From Bacteroidales bacterium (lineage in GTDB: Bacteria > Bacteroidota > Bacteroidia > Bacteroidales > GCA-2711565): a DNA stretch of 64,000 nt. The stretch spans positions 59,816 through 123,815 of the forward strand of contig JANQLW010000053.1 in assembly GCA_028280405.1 (NCBI GenBank), written 5' to 3'. Shown here piece by piece: positions 24,037 to 31,694 of the stretch. Under the pieces are notes generated by a model. It was not told the origin of the DNA. It did not search any database and saw only the letters and a list, made by a program, of their open reading frames with translations. The translations under genes and the position numbers were made by a program. The first letter of the stretch is position 1, and the number at the start of each line of letters is the position of its first letter.

Positions 24037-26282
24037 GATTCAATCTCCTTCCCGGGATCTTCAGTTAAGAAAGTAACAAAATTACCTCTCATACCGGTTC
24101 CTCCCATAATTGGATCAACCATTACTGTAGTTATTAATTCGGAATCATTTACTCCTTTTCCAAAAGCATTTGATAATTTCCTATTACTATGACCAAATCC
24201 GTGAACCATATAAATGGAATCCCAACGGATCCTTTCAGTAATTCTGACTTTAATAGGAAATTTAGAAACAGCGCCATCCTGATTTTCCAACCATACCTCC
24301 TGACCGTTTGTAAGTTCCCAGATATTAGCAACTTTTGGGTTTACCCAAAGATTATTTTCACCCATTAAGTCTACTAAGTTTTGATTATTTGCAGTACGGC
24401 TAAAAGTATGCATAGGAGCACGGCCATAGATCAAACGATAGTATCCTGAAGGTGGTTCAGGGTGTTCCGTATATTTAGGCATCGGATCGAAACCTAAAGC
24501 TGCAAGTTCAGTTGAGAACAGTTCAATTTTTCCGGTATTCGTATTGAATTCGAAATCTTCACCGTCTCCCATATAAAGCCCGCCATATTCACGATCAAAC
24601 TTTTTGACTCCAATTACCTTCATTTCATCCAATGAAGTACCAAGTTCTTCAAGCTGGTAAGAGATCACTTCTTCAAAATCATTCCATGGAAAATATTTTT
24701 CGAGCCCAAGCTTATTGCCAAGTTCTTTAGCCATCCACCATGCAGGTTTTGAATCATATTTTGGTTTAACAGCCGGCGACCTTAAAGCAATATTAGGCTC
24801 ACGATGTGGAGCTGAACGGATATCATCATATCTTTCCAGATAAGTACATTCAGGAAGCACAACATCCGCATAACCTGTAATCTCCATTGGCATGGTATCA
24901 ACCACTACCATAAAATCAAGCGCATTCATTGCTTCGTTTAAAGTATCTTTATCAGGCATGGTTAATGGCAGGTTTGTTCCCGAAACGATCCATGCATGTA
25001 ATTGATATTTATTTTCTTCAGACGGTATTGTAGCATCTATAAATCCATTAGCAACTGATAAGCCTGCTAAAGGATACTTTCCGTCTAATGCATCTTTCCA
25101 ACTCCACTTTGGTTTTGGATATTTGGGAGTAGGATATTTAGGAATTTTAATAGACTCTTTTAGATAGAAACCTCCCCGACGGCCCCATGAACCTAACAAG
25201 CCATTTAAAATAGCAATCGCACGCGAACGTTGTGTATCATCACCATACCAGGTCACATGACGGCCAGGATGAACGATTACTGCCGGAGAAGCATCTCCCA
25301 TCTCACGGGCAGTTTTACGAATTATATCGGGTTTAATGGTTGTAATCCCATAAGCCCATTCCGGAGTCATATTTTTTACATGTTTTTTAAGCTTGTCAAA
25401 TCCGTAAGTATATTTCTTTACGTATTCTTTGTCATATAATTCTTCATAAATAATTACATGAATCCAGGCTAATAATAGAGCTAAATCCGTTGATGGTTTA
25501 ATTGGTAACCAGAATTTTGACTTGCTCGCAGCAGTAGAATACCTGGGATCAACAGTGATTATTGTAGCTCCTTTATCAATGGCTTCCGACATTTCCTGTA
25601 CCTGGCCATTATGCATATTTTCTCCGAGATGAGATCCTATTAATACCATACATTCGGTATCCCTGATATCCGTAGGTTCCGGAGAACCAACACCTGCCCC
25701 GTACGTAGCAACAAATCCAACCTCACGTGGCCCACGGCATTGAGCATAAGAAGGTGCTGTAATATTTGATGAACCAAATGCTTTTAAGAGATGACCAAAG
25801 TGCTTCCCTGAAGAACCATGGTTAAACAGTGCAATACTTTCAGGACCATGTTTGCCGGCAATCTCCTTAAATTTTTTGGCAATCAAATCCAAAGCTTCAT
25901 CCCAACTGGCATCTCTAAATACTGATTTCCCGTCTTCTTTACGTACACGGATAAGAGGGTTTCTCAACCTGTCTTTGTCAGTGAACATTCCGACTCCACC
26001 TGTTCCTCTTGGGCATAAGCGACCATTACAATGCGGGTCATCTTCATTCCCTAGAATTTTGACAATATCACCTTTTGAAGTAGAATAGGTCCAACCGGCA
26101 CACTTCCAGAAGCATACTTCACAATATGTTGCAGTTCTTATAAACTCACTATCATCCAAAGGAGTTTTTTCTCCCCAATCAAATAATGATCCTGCTTTTA
26201 CTGTTGAAAATGCACTGGTAGCCACGGCGGCACCTGCAGTACCCAGAGCTGATATTTTGATAAAATCTCTTCTGGTTTTCAT
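24033..26282 (-). CDS. Tat-exported molybdopterin oxidoreductase (PsrA/PhsA-like)
   Basis: Catalytic subunit, 749 aa, of a periplasmic DMSO-reductase-family enzyme. Twin-arginine signal TRRDFIKISALG, then a [4Fe-4S] site C54, C57, C61 and C90 (TYCEVCFWKC...RLCPRG). A cysteine in YAQCRGPREV near 182 is the likely molybdenum ligand. With PsrB- and PsrC-like subunits it forms a polysulfide, sulfur, thiosulfate or tetrathionate reductase, or a reverse-acting oxidase; linked YeeE/YedE and rhodanese genes favour a sulfur substrate. First gene of a seven-gene operon ending at 20119. Divergent Fnr gene and Fnr-type site upstream. MobAB at 34415 and TatC at 15250 serve it. Confidence 0.92.
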   Translation of the reverse strand: MKTRRDFIKISALGTAGAAVATSAFSTVKAGSLFDWGEKTPLDDSEFIRTATYCEVCFWKCAGWTYSTSKGDIVKILGNEDDPHCNGRLCPRGTGGVGMFTDKDRLRNPLIRVRKEDGKSVFRDASWDEALDLIAKKFKEIAGKHGPESIALFNHGSSGKHFGHLLKAFGSSNITAPSYAQCRGPREVGFVATYGAGVGSPEPTDIRDTECMVLIGSHLGENMHNGQVQEMSEAIDKGATIITVDPRYSTAASKSKFWLPIKPSTDLALLLAWIHVIIYEELYDKEYVKKYTYGFDKLKKHVKNMTPEWAYGITTIKPDIIRKTAREMGDASPAVIVHPGRHVTWYGDDTQRSRAIAILNGLLGSWGRRGGFYLKESIKIPKYPTPKYPKPKWSWKDALDGKYPLAGLSVANGFIDATIPSEENKYQLHAWIVSGTNLPLTMPDKDTLNEAMNALDFMVVVDTMPMEITGYADVVLPECTYLERYDDIRSAPHREPNIALRSPAVKPKYDSKPAWWMAKELGNKLGLEKYFPWNDFEEVISYQLEELGTSLDEMKVIGVKKFDREYGGLYMGDGEDFEFNTNTGKIELFSTELAALGFDPMPKYTEHPEPPSGYYRLIYGRAPMHTFSRTANNQNLVDLMGENNLWVNPKVANIWELTNGQEVWLENQDGAVSKFPIKVRITERIRWDSIYMVHGFGHSNRKLSNAFGKGVNDSELITTVMVDPIMGGTGMRGNFVTFLTEDPGKEIES

Positions 26283-26356
26283 GTGTATATAGTTAAATAT
26301 TATTGTTATTTACAATAAAAAGACATATATTTAAATACATCTATATCTTTACAAAA

Positions 26357-26364
26357 CAAAAATA
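26357..26364 (-). promoter_or_regulatory. predicted -7 element of the molybdoenzyme operon (TAttTTTG)
   Basis: Minus-strand TAnnTTTG match; a TTTG lies 22 bases further upstream, close to the usual 19-21 spacing. The Fnr-type site would be centred about 73 bases upstream of the start point. Confidence 0.4.
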
Positions 26365-26418
26365 AAACACCTTGTTATATAATTCACAAAAAGGAATTCT
26401 AACAACTCAACAAAAAAC

Positions 26419-26432
26419 ACGATTTAAATCAA
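26419..26432. promoter_or_regulatory. Fnr-type operator ACGATTTAAATCAA
   Basis: Fits NNGAT-N4-ATCNN; on the minus strand it reads TTGAT-TTAA-ATCGT, 12 of 14 with the perfect Fnr palindrome. The ten central bases are a perfect palindrome. Centred about 60 bases before the predicted start of the divergent Fnr gene, a class I activating position. Confidence 0.6.
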
Positions 26433-26473
26433 GTTTTATTTGATCTGACATAAGAAAATTCATGAATAAACCC

Positions 26474-26481
26474 TAATTTTG
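26474..26481 (+). promoter_or_regulatory. predicted -7 element TAatTTTG
   Basis: TAnnTTTG match 29 bases before the ATG at 26511. No TTTG at the right distance upstream, compatible with activator dependence. Confidence 0.45.
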
Positions 26482-26510
26482 TAATCCGATTCATTTCTAA
26501 TGTATTATCA

Positions 26511-27206
26511 ATGGCTATTCCTAAGAAAACAAATAGTTGTAAAGCTTGCACCAATAAATCATCCTGCTTTCGAAAGTTAACGGAAGAGCAATTAGAACTT
26601 ATTGATAAGAATCGGCTGGAGGTGTCATACAAAAAAGGAGAAACGATCTTAAAACAGGGATCTTTTGCATCCAGTATTCTTTACCTTAAAAAAGGACTTT
26701 TAAAACTTTATATCGAAGGGAAAAATGATAAAAACCTGATCATTTCGATTATTCCTGAAGGAAATTTAATCGGACTGCCATCTCTTTATGGAGATCCTAT
26801 TTATCACTATTCTGCAATGGCTTATGAAGACAGTACCATTTGTTTAATAGACATTGATATGTTCAGGCAACTTTCACAAGATAATGCACAATTTTCATCA
26901 GAAGTGATAAAGATCTTAAATGAATTAACGATACATTCATTCGATCGTTTTTTTGCCATATCTCAAAAAAATATTCCAGGGAGATTTGCTGACTTAATGA
27001 TATGTTTATCTAAAAGTATTTTCAAGTCTGAAAAATTCAATCTTCCCCTTTCCAGAAAAGAATTAGCAGAATTAACATCCATGTCTATTGAAAGCCTTTC
27101 ACGAGTTATCAAGGATTTCAATGACGAGAAACTGATTCGTATTGAGGGAAAAGAATTTGAAATTCTGGATTTAAAAAAATTACAACAAATCAGTGAAAAC
27201 GGATAA
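26511..27206 (+). CDS. Fnr-type oxygen-sensing regulator with full Fe-S ligand set
   Basis: 231 aa. N-terminal C10-x2-C13-x5-C19 and internal C111 match exactly the C20, C23, C29 and C122 ligands of the [4Fe-4S] cluster in E. coli Fnr, so this is the paralogue most likely to sense oxygen directly. Sensor barrel about 25-140; HTH with recognition helix SMSIESLSRVIKDF, keeping the Glu-Ser-Arg triplet by which Fnr reads TTGAT. Divergent from the molybdoenzyme operon, with a TTGAT-N4-ATCGT site between. A permease gene follows 38 bases downstream and is probably co-transcribed. Confidence 0.9.
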   Translation: MAIPKKTNSCKACTNKSSCFRKLTEEQLELIDKNRLEVSYKKGETILKQGSFASSILYLKKGLLKLYIEGKNDKNLIISIIPEGNLIGLPSLYGDPIYHYSAMAYEDSTICLIDIDMFRQLSQDNAQFSSEVIKILNELTIHSFDRFFAISQKNIPGRFADLMICLSKSIFKSEKFNLPLSRKELAELTSMSIESLSRVIKDFNDEKLIRIEGKEFEILDLKKLQQISENG

Positions 27207-27244
27207 AAATTTGAATCATCACAAGCTTATTATAATTTTAGAAC

Positions 27245-28309
27245 ATGAAAGATATTAAAACAACGAATACTCTTCTTTTAATTATTGTTATCCCATTGAT
27301 ATTTTATTTACTGAAAATATTATCATTTATTTTCATTCCTTTAATTCTATCTATGTTTATCGCCATCTTATTTTTACCATTAATAAGATGGATGGACAAG
27401 GTTCGAATGCCAAGGGTGATGAGTATTGTAGTTGTCATTCTAATCATATTTGGGATCCTAAAATTGGGAGGATTCCTAATTAAGCTTTCGAGCAATGAAA
27501 TTCTTTCAGCAAAAGATGTTTTTATAGAAAAAGCGGAATCAAAACTATTAGGCATCATTGTAACAATTGAAAATTTCTTTGGCATTGAAAGAGTTGAGGG
27601 AGAAAATGTATTGATCCATTATTTTCAGAAAAGCAATGTTATGAAGAATTTCGGAAAGTCTTTGGACTTTATAGGAGATGCTCTTTCGATGACTCTTATG
27701 ACTGTTTTCTTTGTAATTCTTCTACTTTCTGAATCTATTAATTTCGAGAAAATTTTAAATAGTACATTATTAAAATCAAATTATTCTTCTGTAAAAACCT
27801 TTATGAAAATTGAAAGGGACCTCATCAAATTCATTAAGGTAAAATTCATTATCAGTTTATTAACAGGCATAGGCTTTAGTATTGCCTGCATTGCATTTGG
27901 TATCAGTTTCCCGATATTCTGGGGATTATTCGCTTTTCTTATTAATTTCGTTCAGCTGGTTGGTTCTATAATATCAGTCGTATTGTGTGCACTATTTGCT
28001 TTAGTAGAATTAGATCCGTCCGGTACTCTATTATTGTTTGTATTATCCATTACTATGGTTCAGGTTTTAATGGGCGGCGTATTAGAACCAATTTTTATGG
28101 GAAAAACATTTTCTGTTAATGTAATGACTGTTTTAATAATGCTTATGCTTTGGGGATTTATTTGGGGTGTGCCCGGTTTAATCATGTCGATCCCTATTAC
28201 TGTATTCATGAAAATCATATTCGAACAGTTTCCTGAAACAAAGAAAATTGCAGCGCTCATGTCGGGATCTGAACAGGCTGTCAAAATTCCATGGAAGAAA
28301 AAAACATAG
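27245..28309 (+). CDS. AI-2E family (UPF0118/PerM) membrane protein
   Basis: 354 aa, seven to eight membrane segments with the AI-2E exporter layout: three N-terminal helices, a long amphipathic loop (about 80-140) and a C-terminal block with FWGLFAFLINFVQLVGS, the LEPIFMGK motif and WGFIWGVPGLIMSIP. Members range from AI-2 exporters to reported Na+/H+ antiporters. It follows the Fnr gene and is near a DUF1538 pair, so ion transport is as likely as signalling export. Confidence 0.85.
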   Translation: MKDIKTTNTLLLIIVIPLIFYLLKILSFIFIPLILSMFIAILFLPLIRWMDKVRMPRVMSIVVVILIIFGILKLGGFLIKLSSNEILSAKDVFIEKAESKLLGIIVTIENFFGIERVEGENVLIHYFQKSNVMKNFGKSLDFIGDALSMTLMTVFFVILLLSESINFEKILNSTLLKSNYSSVKTFMKIERDLIKFIKVKFIISLLTGIGFSIACIAFGISFPIFWGLFAFLINFVQLVGSIISVVLCALFALVELDPSGTLLLFVLSITMVQVLMGGVLEPIFMGKTFSVNVMTVLIMLMLWGFIWGVPGLIMSIPITVFMKIIFEQFPETKKIAALMSGSEQAVKIPWKKKT

Positions 28310-28368
28310 ATTATCGTAAAGGAAAACCATCTTCAGGAATCCTAGGAAGGGAACGCATCCCATAACGA

Positions 28369-28415
28369 AAATCCCCTTGGTTCTCTTAAAAAAAGGGAGA
28401 ATTCGGGAGTATTTA
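28369..28415. repeat. imperfect inverted repeat downstream of the AI-2E gene
   Basis: AAATCCCCTTGGTTCTCTT and a mismatched complement ending GGGAGTATTT around an A-rich centre. Could be a weak terminator or decayed dispersed repeat. The rest of 28310-28522 holds no gene that I can see. Confidence 0.4.
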
Positions 28416-28522
28416 ATACCCAACATTATTAGAGAAAAAGCAACGAAGTGACTTAGTGATCCATAAGAATATCTATTGTATAAATTTTTTGTTCTTCGTC
28501 TCTCAGTCTCTCCTTCTTACTA

Positions 28523-28924
28523 TTAGAAAAGTAAGTTATGCAATATTAAATCTGAAAGGGAAACCATTCCAATATATTCGCCATTTTCCTCAACCGGGGC
28601 CATCTTTAGTCCTACTTTCTTCAGTAATCTGGCGACATAGCGTACATCCATATCAGCCGGTACGCTGATGGCAGGCTTAGTCATAATCTCAAAGACATTG
28701 ACCTCCTCTGAAGACTTATCAGGAATAATCACTCCATTGATAAGATCATGCACCATAACAATTCCATAAGCATCTTGTGGATAGCGTTTTTTAACAATAA
28801 AGGCTTCAACCTTTTCACTTCGCATGATATTAACAGCCTCTTTGGCCGTAGCCATACCATCAACGAAAATAACCTTTTTCGTCATGACATCCTTAGCACT
28901 TTGAAAACTTCTTTTTGCATTCAT
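28523..28924 (-). CDS. CBS-domain pair protein
   Basis: 133 aa made of two CBS motifs (about 10-65 and 75-130; TKKVIFVDGMATAKEAVNIM and KPAISVPADMDVRYVARLL), a Bateman module that binds adenine nucleotides. No other domain, so it must act by binding a partner. Encoded next to a PII-like protein and DUF1538 membrane proteins on the same strand; a regulatory subunit for that transporter is a reasonable guess. Confidence 0.87.
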   Translation of the reverse strand: MNAKRSFQSAKDVMTKKVIFVDGMATAKEAVNIMRSEKVEAFIVKKRYPQDAYGIVMVHDLINGVIIPDKSSEEVNVFEIMTKPAISVPADMDVRYVARLLKKVGLKMAPVEENGEYIGMVSLSDLILHNLLF

Positions 28925-29025
28925 GTTTACTCTTTTTTAATGATTACCGATTTGAGTTTCATTTAAAACAGACTATATATTAGCATATTTTCTGCAAATA
29001 TGAGAAAACCTCTTGTCGAATTGAT

Positions 29026-29373
29026 TTAAAAATACTGGTCACGTGCCTGATCCTTGAATTTTTTCATTTGACTTTGTAAGCCGGCTATATGTTCTACGGG
29101 TAAAACAAAAGCAATACCTGTGCCAGGCTCATCAAATTTCCCGGCCGACTCTATGACTTTCATGAGCTTCTCCACAACATGTTCTTCTACAAGAAAGGCT
29201 ATGATATCCGTTTGGTCCTCAATACTTAGCCCGAAAAAGGATTTTGCTTCATGTATCCCGGTACCTCTGGCAGGAATAATGGTAGCTCCGGTAGCTCCCG
29301 CTTCCTTCATTGCATCAACTACAGCATCCGTAATGCTGGGTTTGACAAAGGCCATAATTAATTTAAATTGCAT
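29026..29373 (-). CDS. PII-like signalling protein
   Basis: 115 aa member of the GlnB/PII-like superfamily. The core ferredoxin-like pattern is clear (FKLIMAFVKPSITDAVVDAM, GATGATIIPARGTG, VVEKLMKVIESAGKFDEPGTGIAFVLPV) but the T-loop YxGxGxR uridylylation site of GlnB is absent, so it is not a classic nitrogen PII. It overlaps the DUF1538 gene upstream by 11 bases, and is probably its nucleotide-sensing regulator. Confidence 0.85.
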   Translation of the reverse strand: MQFKLIMAFVKPSITDAVVDAMKEAGATGATIIPARGTGIHEAKSFFGLSIEDQTDIIAFLVEEHVVEKLMKVIESAGKFDEPGTGIAFVLPVEHIAGLQSQMKKFKDQARDQYF

Positions 29374-30163
29374 TTTTACTGGTTTTTATTTTTAACAATC
29401 GTATTTTCAATTCCATAAATTGAGCATATCCCAATACTGTAATAATAGGGAATAAACTGGCAAATGCGATGAGCCCGAATCCATCAACGGCAGGATTTCT
29501 GCCCGGCACTGCGCTGGATAAGCCCAAACCGAGAGCCGCTACCAGTGGTACAGTGACCGTAGAAGTGGTAACTCCTCCTGAATCGTAGGCTAAAGCAATG
29601 AGCTTCCTCGGTGCAAAAATAGTCTGAATGATTACAATAAGATATCCTGCCATAATGTAAATAAATAGTGGTGTCCCGGTAATAATCCTGAATGTTCCGA
29701 GCGCCAGGGCAAAAGCTACTCCGAGCGCTACGGTGATCCGGAATCCAAGTTGATTGATCGTACCCGCCGAAACTTCACCTGCTTTCAACGCTACAGCAAT
29801 AAGCGAAGGTTCGGCTATGGTAGTGGCAAATCCGATCAAAGCGGCAAAAATATAGATCCAGTAATACGACCACCAATTTGCCTCTCCATTTTCTAAATTA
29901 CCAATAAAAGCAGGATCGGATAATTGAGTAGCCATAATTTTTCCCACAGGGAAAAGTGCTTTTTCTAATCCAATAAGGAAAAAAGCCAGTCCGAACACCA
30001 CATAAAACCAACCTACGATCACTTTCTTTAGATGAGGTATGGGCTGTTTTAACACTACCATCTGAAAAAAAATGATCAATACTATGATAGGTAATACGTC
30101 TTTCAGTGTATAAAGCAGTACCAACAAAAAATCTATTATAAAATCCATCATAATATCTATCAT
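29363..30163 (-). CDS. DUF1538 membrane protein, second of a pair
   Basis: 266 aa polytopic membrane protein. Conserved DUF1538 motifs: TTIAEPSLIAVA near 120 and [25 protein letters not shown] near 195-215. It has an internal relation to the preceding gene product (same [16 protein letters not shown] and [14 protein letters not shown] blocks), so the two form a heteromeric unit. A DUF1538 gene pair has been reported as a two-component Na+(K+)/H+ antiporter (UmpAB), from memory. Overlaps the PII-like gene, implying coupled synthesis. Confidence 0.83.
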   Translation of the reverse strand: MIDIMMDFIIDFLLVLLYTLKDVLPIIVLIIFFQMVVLKQPIPHLKKVIVGWFYVVFGLAFFLIGLEKALFPVGKIMATQLSDPAFIGNLENGEANWWSYYWIYIFAALIGFATTIAEPSLIAVALKAGEVSAGTINQLGFRITVALGVAFALALGTFRIITGTPLFIYIMAGYLIVIIQTIFAPRKLIALAYDSGGVTTSTVTVPLVAALGLGLSSAVPGRNPAVDGFGLIAFASLFPIITVLGYAQFMELKIRLLKIKTSKNAI

Positions 30164-30170
30164 TATTTAC

Positions 30171-30914
30171 TCAAAACCACAATAAGCCATAGGCCATCAC
30201 AAAAATCATAGGTAAAAGTGAAGCAAAAGCAATCAACCCAAAGCCATCTACCAAAGGACTTCTGCCCTTAATCACATTGGCAAGCCCTACTCCTAAAGCT
30301 GCCACAAGTGGAACGGTGATGGTGGAAGTGGTAACTCCTCCCGCATCATAAGCCAGACCAATGATTTCATTGGGGGCAAAAATCGTCATTAACATAACCA
30401 GTATATACCCACCAATGATTAAATAAAACAAAGGCCAGCCTTTGAGAATACGTAATACCCCGATAACAATGGCCAGCCCGACAGAAATCGCCACCGTCAG
30501 TCGTAAGCCCATCGCATATAGATTCATAGCATTTTGATTATTTTCAATTAATCCTGCACCCGAAGATATGACCGAAGCTTCCTTTGCCACGGCGATTAAA
30601 GCCGGTTCGGCAACGGTGGTTGAAAATCCAAGTGCGAATGCAAAAATCATTAACCACAGAAGGCTTCCCTTCTTTGCCAAGGCATATGCCAGTGACTCTC
30701 CAATGGGAAATAAACCAATCTCTAATCCTTCTATAAACATCATCAAGCCCGCTACTACAAGCAGGAAACCGAATATGACTTCTCCGATTTGTGGAAATGG
30801 TTGCCGGATAACAACAGTCTGAAAAAAAACAACGACCGCTATAATCGGAAGCAGATCCATAAGTGCAAGTCTGAATTTCCTGAGTATAGTCCGGATGTAA
30901 TGTTTATTGATCAC
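30171..30914 (-). CDS. DUF1538 membrane protein, first of a pair
   Basis: 247 aa with about seven helices and the DUF1538 signatures [17 protein letters not shown] near 100 and [19 protein letters not shown] near 185. Separated from its partner by 7 bases. The polar Asp and Ser/Thr residues inside the hydrophobic GGVTTST segment look like an ion path. Probable cation/proton antiporter subunit; start at ATG 30914 chosen because the N-terminus is basic before the first helix. Confidence 0.83.
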   Translation of the reverse strand: MINKHYIRTILRKFRLALMDLLPIIAVVVFFQTVVIRQPFPQIGEVIFGFLLVVAGLMMFIEGLEIGLFPIGESLAYALAKKGSLLWLMIFAFALGFSTTVAEPALIAVAKEASVISSGAGLIENNQNAMNLYAMGLRLTVAISVGLAIVIGVLRILKGWPLFYLIIGGYILVMLMTIFAPNEIIGLAYDAGGVTTSTITVPLVAALGVGLANVIKGRSPLVDGFGLIAFASLLPMIFVMAYGLLWF

Positions 30915-31018
30915 TAATCTTTATTTTCTTTAGTAAAATACGAATATACAATAGACCATACAACCTTTGAATATATTTTACCATATTTTTTAAGCAACTG
31001 CCGGAAATAGTGTGATAT

Positions 31019-31141
31019 GGGAAGCCATCCTTTCACTTACAAACAATTGCTATAGTTTGAATCCAGGAATTACTTAAAAATAATTAGGATGGCTTCCCCG
31101 TTCGGCTCAATTCGGGGCTCGACTCTAAGTCGCACCCCGAA
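31019..31141. repeat. pair of inverted repeats, MITE-like remnant
   Basis: Thirteen-base arms GGGAAGCCATCCT (31019-31031) and AGGATGGCTTCCC (31086-31098), then a second hairpin TTCGGGG..CGAC / GTCG..CCCCGAA (31111-31141). It is GC-richer than the surroundings and fills most of the 381-base gap 30915-31295, which otherwise holds only the promoter region of the Rieske gene. Confidence 0.55.
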
Positions 31142-31252
31142 TAACAGTAGACTATAAATTCTAAATAACAACTCCACCTTAATTAAAATTGATTCCAGCA
31201 CGGCCGTCAGAAGGACAATGAATCTAATTAAAATACATCGAAACAACTGAAT

Positions 31253-31276
31253 ATGTTTACATAAACATTAAATTTG
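31253..31276 (+). promoter_or_regulatory. operator-like inverted repeat next to a -7 element
   Basis: ATGTTTA-CA-TAAACAT (31253-31268) directly followed by TAaaTTTG (31269-31276), 20 bases before the Rieske start. A protein bound to the repeat would sit between -33 and -7 and repress. Confidence 0.5.
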
Positions 31277-31295
31277 CACTGATCAACTATTAAGG

Positions 31296-31694
31296 ATGAA
31301 AGGCAAACTAACTCGGAAAGATTTTTTAAAGGGAATTTTATACCTATTATTCCTACCCTTGCTATTTTTGTTAAACAAAATGATAAAAGATCATAAAAGG
31401 TTTGGAATAGCTAACCGGGAGCTTCGTCATATTAATGATATCCCAAATGGTTTAAGTATTCAGGATGAAGTTATTTTTTTCAAGAAAGAGAATGCATTGA
31501 AAATATACTCTTCAAGATGCACCCATTTAGGATGCAAAATTAATGCTATTGAAGAAAATGAACTGGTCTGCCCATGTCATGGTTCACGATACAATTCGAA
31601 GGGCGAACCTGTAAAAGGGCCTTCGGTTAAGAATCTGAAACAACTGAGCTTCGAAATTGACAAATCCACTAATGAACTAGTGATTCAATTATGA
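31296..31694 (+). CDS. Rieske iron-sulfur protein
   Basis: 132 aa, N-terminal membrane anchor (about 12-27) preceded by TRKDFLKG, an RK variant of the twin-arginine motif, then a Rieske domain with [2Fe-2S] boxes CTHLGC and CPCHGS and GPSVKNL. Electron acceptor for quinol oxidation in a cytochrome bc-type complex; the next gene, overlapping by ATGA, encodes the cytochrome b part. The sequence is shorter than mitochondrial types. Confidence 0.92.
   Translation: MKGKLTRKDFLKGILYLLFLPLLFLLNKMIKDHKRFGIANRELRHINDIPNGLSIQDEVIFFKKENALKIYSSRCTHLGCKINAIEENELVCPCHGSRYNSKGEPVKGPSVKNLKQLSFEIDKSTNELVIQL

Noticed and set aside
16232..26282. Dissimilatory sulfite reduction or rDsr sulfur oxidation
   Set aside because: No dsrAB, dsrMKJOP or apr genes are seen and the DsrC-like protein lacks the second arm cysteine.
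28430..28530. Eight-base period sequence (AGTGACTT AGTGATCC, GTCTCTCA)
   Set aside because: Too short and irregular to separate from chance, and its period differs from the seven-base arrays.
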